Shown piece after piece: positions 6,752 to 12,328 of a DNA stretch of 13,027 nucleotides; within the stretch, counting starts at the first letter, position 1; each line of letters begins with the position of its first letter. This stretch comes from Candidatus Sodaliphilus limicaballi (GTDB taxonomy: Bacteria; Bacteroidota; Bacteroidia; Bacteroidales; Muribaculaceae), in NCBI GenBank assembly GCA_018065815.1, contig JAGHSP010000280.1, positions 1 to 13,027 on the forward strand, read 5' to 3'. The translations under genes and the position numbers were made by a program. Below the pieces are notes generated by a model that was given only the letters and a program-made list of their open reading frames with translations, searched no databases and was not told the origin of the DNA.

Positions 6752-7600
6752 TTATTTCAGTCCCGCACATTGTTTCCTGAACACAATAGGAGATAGGCCT
6801 GTCATCTTGCGGAAGAACTTTCCCAGACTCGACTGATCGGAGAAACCGAAATCAAAGGCAATGACTTTCATCGACTTGCCGCTCATCATGATTTCACGCT
6901 TGAGTTGCGACAAAAGCACCGACGAGATAATCTCCTTGGCCTTGCGACCCGACTTCTGCTTGCATATCTCCCCCAGATACTTAGCTGTGATGTTGAGTTT
7001 GTCGGCATAAAAAGCCACCTCGTGTTCAGTGCGCACGTAGTCGTTGAGCAAATTCACGAAATCGCGGAAGTAATTGTCGGTCACAGAGTAAACAAACCGA
7101 GCACGGCCATTAGCATCAGTACATTCAGTGTCGCACAGCAAAATCATCATGTTGCGAAACAGCGCTCCGCTCAACTGCTGCGAATACTTGTTGCCGGGAA
7201 AAGACTGGTATTGATTAAGGCCTTCCATGAGGTTGAGCAGCATGTCCCATTCTTGCTTGTCATCAACCACACGGTTAGAGCGCGAGAACACAGTGCGTAT
7301 TTTCTCGGTGCCTATGCCAACTATTGATTCAAATGCAAAACTATCATTAATTACCAAGACCATAGCCTTGAAATCGTCACTCATGCTCAAAGTGTTAAGC
7401 ATTGACACATGAGGGAAGACGATGCGCATGCCAGCACTCGCGCACACGGTTTCCATGTTCATCTCATACTCAACGCTACCCGAAGTTATCAAGGCAACTA
7501 TAGTGTATTTTGCCGATATGATTCGCCCCACCACATGGCGCTCGGGCGTAAGATCTATTACACAATAACCTTTCTCTGCAATAGTTTGATTTTGGTCCAT
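6752..7600 (-). CDS. AraC family transcriptional regulator
   Basis: In the form chosen here this is a 282-residue cytoplasmic regulator. The N-terminal part (about 1-170) looks like a cupin-type sensor domain as in AraC/XylS proteins. The C-terminal 100 residues carry two helix-turn-helix motifs: VAFYADKLNITAKYLGEIC (195-213) and IAFDFGFSDQSSLGKFFRKM (247-266), followed by TGLSPIVFRK, the family's closing signature. The open frame extends 13 codons upstream to a GTG at 7639, but a -7 promoter box covers 7639-7646, which would place the transcription start downstream of that GTG. The ATG at 7600 is therefore preferred, leaving a leader of about 30 nt. As the first gene of a nine-gene run it is the natural candidate to control the exporter and the redox genes. 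The effector is unknown. Confidence 0.92.
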   Translation of the reverse strand: MDQNQTIAEKGYCVIDLTPERHVVGRIISAKYTIVALITSGSVEYEMNMETVCASAGMRIVFPHVSMLNTLSMSDDFKAMVLVINDSFAFESIVGIGTEKIRTVFSRSNRVVDDKQEWDMLLNLMEGLNQYQSFPGNKYSQQLSGALFRNMMILLCDTECTDANGRARFVYSVTDNYFRDFVNLLNDYVRTEHEVAFYADKLNITAKYLGEICKQKSGRKAKEIISSVLLSQLKREIMMSGKSMKVIAFDFGFSDQSSLGKFFRKMTGLSPIVFRKQCAGLK

Positions 7601-7638
7601 AATTCTATTAATCGTTGCAACAATTCTGTTTTGGACCA

Positions 7639-7670
7639 CAAAAGTAGTAAAAATCTACCAACAAAACCAA
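7639..7670 (-). promoter_or_regulatory. Bacteroidota-type promoter of the AraC gene
   Basis: Read on the minus strand, TACTTTTG (7646-7639) is a perfect TAnnTTTG -7 box, and TTGG (7670-7667), 20 nt further upstream, is a partial match to the -33 TTTG. Transcription should begin near 7632, about 32 nt before the ATG at 7600. This box also decides the start of the AraC gene. Confidence 0.6.
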
Positions 7671-7702
7671 CCCGCCACCGTCCTTTGAACAATTTTTAAG
7701 TA

Positions 7703-8455
7703 TTATTTGGCAAATTTGCGGCGAAGTTTGTTCAGCGCATAGCGTGGCACGAAAGTGACGTGCCGCCACACCGTGGGCATTGTGCCATAGTAATGGCACA
7801 TGATGTTGAAACGCTCTTTTAGCGAGGCCTTGTGGTGCTTGTCGGTGAGCCCGTCAGTGAGAAAACTGATGATAGGTTCCTTGCCCACGTAGGCATTGTG
7901 CTGTGATTTCATTAACACCTTGATGCACCAGTCATAGTCGGCGCTATACTTGTATTTCAAGTCGTAATGAGTCACAATGTCTCTCCTGGCAACAAACGCC
8001 TGGTGGCACACCAGCATGCCTCGCTTGAAGCTGTCGGCAGTGAGGTGCTTGGGGGCCCTCAAATGGCGTGCTCCCACCACCTTGCGAGAGGCATCGACCA
8101 GCTGTGTCTGTCCGTATATCACGCCCGGGGCATCCTCGCTCGCTCGTGCCAGGCGGCCAAGCGAATCGCTCGAAGCAAACGAGTCGCCGGCATTGAGGAA
8201 TATCAGATACCGTCCTCTGGCGCAGTCTATCGCCTTGTTCATGGCGTCATACAGTCCCTTGTCGCGCTCACTGAACAGGCGTGTGGACGAGATGCCCGCT
8301 GCACGCACGCGGTCCAGCGTGTCGTCGGTCGATGCACCGTCCATCACGATATATTCATAGTCGGTAAACGTCTGGTCCTGCACGCTTTGAAGCGTCGGCC
8401 CTATGACCTGGCCTGCATTCCAAGTAACGGTGATTATACTAAACAATGGTTCCAT
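7703..8455 (-). CDS. Glycosyltransferase family 2
   Basis: This 250-residue cytoplasmic or membrane-peripheral GT-A enzyme would transfer a sugar from a nucleotide donor during polysaccharide or glycan assembly. The start FSIITVTWNAGQVIGPTLQS is the nucleotide-binding strand and helix of GT2. DYEYIVMDGASTDDT and SERDKGLYDAMNKAI are the next conserved blocks. NAGDSF holds the metal-binding Asp (the DxD position), and HQAFVARR with YSADYDWCIKVL is typical of WcaA-type GT2 enzymes in Bacteroidales. No membrane segment is visible. The acceptor is unknown. It is not part of a polysaccharide locus here, as its neighbours are the AraC gene (102 nt downstream) and a divergent lipoprotein gene. It has its own promoter at 8486-8517. 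Confidence 0.92.
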   Translation of the reverse strand: MEPLFSIITVTWNAGQVIGPTLQSVQDQTFTDYEYIVMDGASTDDTLDRVRAAGISSTRLFSERDKGLYDAMNKAIDCARGRYLIFLNAGDSFASSDSLGRLARASEDAPGVIYGQTQLVDASRKVVGARHLRAPKHLTADSFKRGMLVCHQAFVARRDIVTHYDLKYKYSADYDWCIKVLMKSQHNAYVGKEPIISFLTDGLTDKHHKASLKERFNIMCHYYGTMPTVWRHVTFVPRYALNKLRRKFAK

Positions 8456-8485
8456 GTTTCTAGTCTGAATTGTAGTTTGGACTTA

Positions 8486-8517
8486 CAAAGATACATCAAA
8501 ATTTGACAATGACCAAA
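8486..8517 (-). promoter_or_regulatory. Bacteroidota-type promoter of the glycosyltransferase gene
   Basis: On the minus strand TTTG (8517-8514), a 20-nt spacer and TATCTTTG (8493-8486) match both the -33 and -7 consensus. Expected transcription start is near 8479, about 24 nt before the ATG at 8455. It lies in the divergent gap with the + strand lipoprotein gene, for which no equally good promoter is seen; TAGTTTGG at 8473-8480 is a partial -7 match. Confidence 0.7.
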
Positions 8518-8548
8518 ATAAAAGCACACGCTGCTGCGTTAAATAGTT

Positions 8549-9055
8549 ATGAAACAAACTATCGCAACATTACTCGTGATGCTGCTAGCCGTGGCAAGCG
8601 GTTGCCAACGCATCAACAACAAGGAAGTGCCTAACTATGTGGTGAACATCGACTTGGGTTCACATGCGCTGTGGGCCACCTATGGCGTGAGCGGCGTGGG
8701 AGAGCACCGCATCTTCGACCGCGCACAGCACCTCCCCGCCAACTTTGCCTACAACGCCAACACCTACACCGGCTATGGCGGCGTGCTGCTCATCATGGGA
8801 CTTGATGCATCAACAGGCAGTTACGCACCCATCGCGTTTGACGCTTCATGCCCCGTCGAGCGACAGGCAAGCGTGAAGGTAAGCATCGACGCTTCCACCC
8901 TCGAGGCCGTGTGCCCGCAGTGCAAGTCGCGCTACAACGTGCTCACCGGCAGCGGAGGCCCCGTGAGCGGGCGCGCCTACACAAGCAAGTATGGATTGCG
9001 CATGTGCAGCGTGCACCCGTCCAAACTAGGCGGCTATATCATCACGTCAAAGTAA
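8549..9055 (+). CDS. Rieske-like lipoprotein lacking the His ligands
   Basis: This 168-residue protein has a lipoprotein signal ending in ASGC (Cys19). The mature part resembles Bacteroidales lipoproteins with a Rieske-type beta fold: FDASCPVE (97-104), VCPQCKSRYNVLTG (121-134), then a Gly-rich GGPVSGRAY (136-144) and a C-terminal YGLRMCSV strand. True Rieske proteins bind 2Fe-2S with CxH and CxxH. Here the first pair is C101-P-V and the second is C122-P-Q-C125, so both His are absent and three Cys (plus Cys153) remain. It may bind another metal, form a disulfide, or be a degenerate fold member. It diverges from the glycosyltransferase gene and converges on the HIRAN gene with only 4 nt between stop codons. 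Family assignment is by pattern memory, hence moderate confidence; the CDS itself is solid. Confidence 0.75.
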   Translation: MKQTIATLLVMLLAVASGCQRINNKEVPNYVVNIDLGSHALWATYGVSGVGEHRIFDRAQHLPANFAYNANTYTGYGGVLLIMGLDASTGSYAPIAFDASCPVERQASVKVSIDASTLEAVCPQCKSRYNVLTGSGGPVSGRAYTSKYGLRMCSVHPSKLGGYIITSK

Positions 9056-9059
9056 GCGT

Positions 9060-9422
9060 TCAATCGGCAGCGATATTACGCTTTATCTTGACCGTGAGGT
9101 GAATCTGCTGCTCGTAGTGAGCCTCCGGGTTAATGCGGCTGATGCGGCAGTCAAATATCTTGTCCCATCCCATCTCCAGGAATGCAGCAAGGTCGGTGTT
9201 GTGCGCACTAGGAATGTAGCCCAGCAAAACTTCCTCCACCTCGTTGGCTTCCAGCACGTTTTCATACACCACCGCAACTGCGTCGGAATCGTAACGGTTG
9301 TCAAGTTCACGCACCAACTTCACGCGAGTGCCCACTTCGAGTTTGCCAAAGACTTCATTGCAGTCATGATACTGGCGTCCTGCCAGATGACATTCCATGT
9401 AAAATAATTTGTTCTTAATCAT
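9060..9422 (-). CDS. Stand-alone HIRAN domain protein
   Basis: This 120-residue protein is made almost entirely of one HIRAN domain: FYMECHLAGRQYHD (7-20), then KLVRELDNRYDSDAVAVVYE (35-54), LGYIPSAHNTDLAAFLEMGW and a closing IHLTVKIKRN strand. HIRAN domains bind DNA 3' ends or damaged/stalled-fork DNA when fused to Rad5/HLTF helicases; the role of stand-alone bacterial versions is not established. The open frame could begin at a TTG at 9500, but a -7 promoter box at 9452-9459 lies inside that extension and the ATG at 9422 sits directly before the domain, so 9422 is chosen. No helicase or nuclease gene is adjacent. Confidence 0.85.
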   Translation of the reverse strand: MIKNKLFYMECHLAGRQYHDCNEVFGKLEVGTRVKLVRELDNRYDSDAVAVVYENVLEANEVEEVLLGYIPSAHNTDLAAFLEMGWDKIFDCRISRINPEAHYEQQIHLTVKIKRNIAAD

Positions 9423-9451
9423 GATAACAGTGTTTTTAACGTTCAACACTG

Positions 9452-9459
9452 CAAAATTA
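9452..9459 (-). promoter_or_regulatory. -7 box before the HIRAN gene
   Basis: The minus-strand TAATTTTG matches TAnnTTTG exactly. Transcription would start near 9445, about 23 nt before the ATG at 9422. No convincing -33 TTTG is seen about 20 nt upstream, so the call rests on the -7 element and its position. Confidence 0.45.
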
Positions 9460-9545
9460 GCCGTCGCATAGGCAAGAAACAGGCACACATAAACAAACAA
9501 ATGTTAAATATTCAATCAAAAGAAACCATTTCCATTGATTCTTAA

Positions 9546-10826
9546 TCACTTGATTCTTGTGTAGAAGACAACCGTCTGCACGACGCCGCGTGTGAATAAG
9601 TAGGCCACAAACGCTAGCCACAGGCGGTGGTTGCCCAGCGACGAGGGCATGGCAAAATAAAGCCCGAAGAACAACGCCACGGCAACCGCAACCGCAACAA
9701 GCATGCCACGCGAGCGCGTGAGCCCAATGAACACTCCGTCCCACACAAATGCCGCCATGCCTGCCAGCGGCAACGCGGCACACCACCAGCGGTAATCCAT
9801 CGCCGCGCTCACGACGCTCGTCTGGTCGGTGAGCAGCGAGAACAACCCGCGGGGAAAGGCATAAATCGCCGCAAACGACAGAGCCAGCACTGTGGCCCAC
9901 AAGAACAGCCGACGCACGCAACGGTGCATGTTTTTCATGTCGCCAGCTCCATAATACTTGCCCACAAGCGCCTCGCCGGCAAACGCAATGCCGTCAAGAA
10001 AATAGGCAAAGAATGTGTTAAGTTGCTGCATGAGAGAGTTTACCGCAAGCATCAGGTCTCCGCTGCGTGCACCTATCGACACCACGGCAAGGTGCACCAG
10101 CGTGAGCAGCAGGCTGCGCACAAAGATATCGCCGCTCACTGTGAAATAACGCCGCGAAACTCTCACACGCACACTGCCACCCAGCAGCATGCGCACTTGC
10201 GACGGGAATGAACGCCACAGCAGCAACACACTGTAACACAAAGCCGCATACTCGCTCACGAGCGTACCCACGGCAATACCCATGAACCCCATGTCGAACA
10301 CATAGACGCACACAAGGCTCACGACGGTATTTATCACATTGACAGCTATCGAGATTTTCATGGGACCACGCGAGTCCTGCATACCCAGCATCCAGCCCTT
10401 CACGGCCATCATCATGAGTATGGGGGGTGCACCCCAAACGCACAGGTGGAAATATTGCTGCGAGAGCGCCGCCACCTCGCGCGAGGGAGCAATGACGGCC
10501 AGCAACAGCCACTGCAAGGGCCACTGCAATGCTATCACAACCACTCCCAGAGCAAGCGACACGGCAAGCGACTCCTTGAGCACACGCACCGACCCGCTGT
10601 CGTCGCCACGTCCGCACAGCTGGGCAGTGAGACCCGACGTGGACATGCGCAAAAAGCCGAAACTGAAATAGATAAGGTTGAACATCATCGCCCCCACCGC
10701 CACAGCGCCTATGAAGGACTCCGCCCCCAGGTGACCGGCAATGGCGGTATCGAGCAATCCAAGCAACGGAATGGTCACATTAGCGACAATCGCAGGAACA
10801 GCAATCCTATAAATCTCACGATTCAT
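9546..10826 (-). CDS. MATE family efflux transporter, DinF-like
   Basis: This 426-residue inner-membrane protein has 12 predicted membrane segments in two similar halves. The N-terminus (MNREIYRIAVPAIVANVTIP, then LLGLLDTAIAGHLG) and the following GAVAVGAMMFNLIYFSFGFLRM match the DinF branch of MATE cation-driven exporters, which move cationic drugs or metabolites outward. The second half restarts around FAYFLDGIAFAGEALVGKYYGAGD. The substrate cannot be inferred. The start ATG is 10 nt after the stop of the DUF2752 gene, so the three genes from 11777 down form a compact operon. After its stop, 9501-9545 holds no recognisable terminator. Confidence 0.93.
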   Translation of the reverse strand: MNREIYRIAVPAIVANVTIPLLGLLDTAIAGHLGAESFIGAVAVGAMMFNLIYFSFGFLRMSTSGLTAQLCGRGDDSGSVRVLKESLAVSLALGVVVIALQWPLQWLLLAVIAPSREVAALSQQYFHLCVWGAPPILMMMAVKGWMLGMQDSRGPMKISIAVNVINTVVSLVCVYVFDMGFMGIAVGTLVSEYAALCYSVLLLWRSFPSQVRMLLGGSVRVRVSRRYFTVSGDIFVRSLLLTLVHLAVVSIGARSGDLMLAVNSLMQQLNTFFAYFLDGIAFAGEALVGKYYGAGDMKNMHRCVRRLFLWATVLALSFAAIYAFPRGLFSLLTDQTSVVSAAMDYRWWCAALPLAGMAAFVWDGVFIGLTRSRGMLVAVAVAVALFFGLYFAMPSSLGNHRLWLAFVAYLFTRGVVQTVVFYTRIK

Positions 10827-10836
10827 CTAGCATTCA

Positions 10837-11208
10837 CTACAAATTCCTGAATATCCACCACCCCACCGTCATGATGCCTATCCCAACGATGATATAAGGC
10901 GAATTAAGAAACGAGTATAACCGGGGTTGCTTCTCGCGACGCAACTCGCCATACACATAAAGGCACATCAGCGGAACACTCACCACCAGGAACGCATTAT
11001 AATGAAAAGCAGCCTTCACGTCGCCATGAAGCAGCGCATGAAAAGCACGCTGAATGCCGCATCCCGGGCAGTCATATCCTGTGACAGCCTTGAAAATGCA
11101 CTGGGGGAAGAACTTTTCTACTGTGGGGTCAAAACTGAAATAGCATGCCACCATAAACACAATCACCGCCGCCAGGACGATGATTGTGATCACTTTCTTC
11201 TTTTTCAT
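10837..11208 (-). CDS. DUF2752 membrane protein
   Basis: This is a 123-residue membrane protein of unknown function. Three hydrophobic segments are visible (about 6-24, 70-88 and 104-120). Between the first two lies the family signature YDCPGCGIQRAFHALLHGD (45-63), with Cys47 and Cys50 in a CPGCGxxRA motif, and Asn71 in the following helix. The CxxC could bind metal or be redox active, but this is not shown. The frame opens upstream at a GTG (11283), but the ATG at 11208 shares its A with the TAA stop of the DUF4339-CD225 gene (TAATG), a classical termination-reinitiation arrangement, and the protein then starts with a normal MKKKK-hydrophobic end. DUF2752 genes often neighbour DUF4339/TM2/CD225 genes in this phylum. 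Confidence 0.88.
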   Translation of the reverse strand: MKKKKVITIIVLAAVIVFMVACYFSFDPTVEKFFPQCIFKAVTGYDCPGCGIQRAFHALLHGDVKAAFHYNAFLVVSVPLMCLYVYGELRREKQPRLYSFLNSPYIIVGIGIMTVGWWIFRNL

Positions 11209-11777
11209 TACTGCATCATCAACTGAATCAGCATTGAGAACGGAGCCGAGACAATGTTCAGGACGATACTTGCTATACACCACCAGGCACCAGTCTCGCT
11301 AGCACGCTGGGCGCCTTCATAATCACCCATAGCATATTTCTTCTTGACCTTCAAAGCATAGTAGATAGCAACAGCACCCACAGGCGTGCAGCACATCAAA
11401 GTGGTGATAATGGCCCAAACCATATTGGTGGGAGGACATTTTTCTCCGGGCTGTTGTGGTATCTGGGGAACTTGCTGTTGTGCCACGTATTGCGGCTGCG
11501 GCGCGGCCTGTTCGTCGGCCTGCGACAGATCGGGGATAATGGCGGGAGCCGACTCTTCGGCAGGGATTGCCGGTGTCTCATCGGCAGCAGGCGCATTTTC
11601 CTCGGCGGGGGCAGCATTGCCAATCACGCCCTCCAACTCGGGCAAAGTTGATATCTTCACCCAGTCGTCAAGACCACTGCGCCACACATAGGCATCGGCA
11701 CTCACGTCCATCTTCTCAAGCTCCTCGCGGGTAACAGGACCCGACTGAACTCCGTTTTGATTTATCCAGTACTGCAT
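11208..11777 (-). CDS. DUF4339 (GYF_2) + CD225/dispanin-like membrane protein
   Basis: This 189-residue protein has three parts. Residues 1-50 are a DUF4339/GYF_2 domain (YWINQNGVQSGPVTREEL, then VWRSGLDDWVKISTLPEL). A Pro/Ala/Gln/Glu-rich low-complexity linker spans about 54-112. The C-terminal 113-182 is a CD225/dispanin region with two membrane segments, the paired Cys129-Cys130, and GDYEGAQRAS (151-160) between them. CD225 is the fold of the IFITM proteins of animals; bacterial members are common but uncharacterised. The GYF-like head may bind proline-rich peptides, possibly its own linker. The ATG at 11777 is preceded by a -7 box at 11801-11808. It is the first gene of the operon with the DUF2752 and MATE genes. 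Confidence 0.88.
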   Translation of the reverse strand: MQYWINQNGVQSGPVTREELEKMDVSADAYVWRSGLDDWVKISTLPELEGVIGNAAPAEENAPAADETPAIPAEESAPAIIPDLSQADEQAAPQPQYVAQQQVPQIPQQPGEKCPPTNMVWAIITTLMCCTPVGAVAIYYALKVKKKYAMGDYEGAQRASETGAWWCIASIVLNIVSAPFSMLIQLMMQ

Positions 11778-11800
11778 ATCGTCTTTAATTTATTGAAAGG

Positions 11801-11808
11801 CAAAGGTA
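11801..11808 (-). promoter_or_regulatory. -7 box before the DUF4339-CD225 gene
   Basis: The minus-strand TACCTTTG is a perfect TAnnTTTG match, 24 nt before the ATG at 11777. The region around 11825-11832 shows no TTTG, so the -33 element is weak or absent. Confidence 0.5.
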
Positions 11809-11973
11809 ATAATTTTTTTTATATTATCCGCATCACATCGACTTTTTTACAGAGCAACCACACCAAAATTTTTAAAGCACAATTGAAGTCCCGTAAACAA
11901 AGAGCCGTAAACAAAGAAAATATTTTATTTATTTTTGCCTGACGAAATTGCAGTGTTGTATCAAATTTATTTG
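11809..11973. other. AT-rich intergenic stretch with a 13-nt direct repeat
   Basis: No gene is visible here. A perfect direct repeat CCGTAAACAAAGA occurs at 11891-11903 and 11905-11917 (period 14). A further TAnnTTTG match on the + strand, TATTTTTG (11930-11937), may be a second upstream promoter or chance in AT-rich DNA. The stretch separates the divergent transcripts of the DUF4339-CD225 operon and the structured RNA/FISUMP unit, so regulatory sites for either could lie here. Confidence 0.5.
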
Positions 11974-11981
11974 TAACTTTG
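11974..11981 (+). promoter_or_regulatory. -7 box before the structured RNA region
   Basis: TAACTTTG matches the Bacteroidota -7 consensus exactly and predicts a start near 11988, just before the first folded element. No good -33 box is present at the usual spacing (only GTTG at 11955-11958, too close, and ATTG at 11947-11950, too far). No comparable box was found between the RNA elements and the FISUMP ATG at 12329. Confidence 0.5.
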
Positions 11982-11995
11982 CAGCAATTTGGGAA

Positions 11996-12074
11996 TGGCG
12001 GCAGAGGTCGCAGCCCGAAGGACATATTTTGTTGAAAGCGTTTCGCTTCAATTCCTGACTTAGCAAAATCGCCA
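11996..12074 (+). ncRNA. Candidate structured RNA element, 5' domain
   Basis: A nested fold is visible. TGGCG (11996-12000) pairs with CGCCA (12070-12074). ATTTTG (12026-12031) pairs with CAAAAT (12064-12069), stacking directly on the first stem. Inside, TTGAAAGCG (12032-12040) pairs with CGCTTCAA (12044-12051) with one bulged A and a TTT loop. A 25-nt 5' insertion (12001-12025) with GTC/GAC and CC-GAA-GG mini-hairpin potential lies between the first two stems. I do not recognise a riboswitch class. It could be the first part of one long RNA with the element at 12099-12223, or a leader of the FISUMP gene. Confidence 0.5.
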
Positions 12075-12098
12075 GTTTTCTAAACACAAAAGGATATT

Positions 12099-12223
12099 GA
12101 GGCAACTCGAAACGCCTTCGCTGTGCTTGTATATTCCACCCCCGTGCAAGCGGGAGGATTCGTATAGGCTACGGCGTGGGGGTGGGTTGTTCAATTTTTG
12201 TGTTAGGCGTTTGGCGATGCCTC
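12099..12223 (+). ncRNA. Candidate structured RNA with 6S-like architecture (or long leader of the FISUMP gene)
   Basis: A long irregular hairpin is clear from pairing. GAGGCA (12099-12104) pairs with TGCCTC (12218-12223). AAACGCC (12110-12116) pairs with GGCGTTT (12206-12212). Then comes a large open region (12117-12135 against 12186-12205), and a 12-bp apical stem of 12136-12147 with 12174-12185 (two G-U pairs). The apical stem is capped by a purine-rich bulge (12148-12160) and a small CGTA/TACG hairpin (12161-12173). A closing stem, central bubble and apical stem is the shape of 6S RNA, which mimics an open promoter and sequesters RNA polymerase. The sequence has no recognisable similarity to E. 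coli 6S, so the class is inferred only from shape. No U-tract terminator directly follows; a TTTTTT run at 12261-12266 has no strong stem before it. Confidence 0.5.
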
Positions 12224-12328
12224 TAAGTCAATTGACAACGACATCGTCCCACGCTTTCTGTTTTTTGTACCGTTAGCAAGTTTCAAGAGGGGGCGTGAGA
12301 AACACATATTTATTAATTTAATTATTTT
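12224..12328 (+). other. Gap between the structured RNA and the FISUMP start
   Basis: No gene and no TAnnTTTG box are seen here. It contains the 10-nt palindrome GTCAATTGAC (12227-12236), a T-run (12261-12266), and a possible long-range stem of CACGC (about 12250-12254) with GCGTG (12293-12297). The last 25 nt before the ATG are AT-rich, as is usual for Bacteroidota translation starts. If the upstream RNA continues through it, it is part of a 5' leader of about 340 nt. Confidence 0.4.

Noticed and set aside
9457..9921. 154-codon minus-strand frame over the 3' end of MATE
   Set aside because: It is an alternative-frame product with His/Cys-rich composition and no domain; MATE itself covers the region.
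10018..10617. 199-codon minus-strand frame inside the MATE gene
   Set aside because: It is an out-of-frame shadow of GC-rich MATE coding DNA; the product is a Cys/Arg/Ala-rich string with no domain.
11209..11283. Upstream extension of the DUF2752 gene to GTG
   Set aside because: It would overlap 75 nt of the DUF4339-CD225 gene; the TAATG junction at 11206-11210 and the MKKKK-hydrophobic start favour the ATG at 11208.
11996..12223. tmRNA, SRP RNA or RNase P RNA
   Set aside because: The hallmark sequences of these RNAs that I looked for are absent; the fold fits none of them.
12227..12266. Possible intrinsic terminator after the structured RNA
   Set aside because: The palindrome GTCAATTGAC has no loop and the TTTTTT run is not preceded by a stable GC stem, so no terminator is called.
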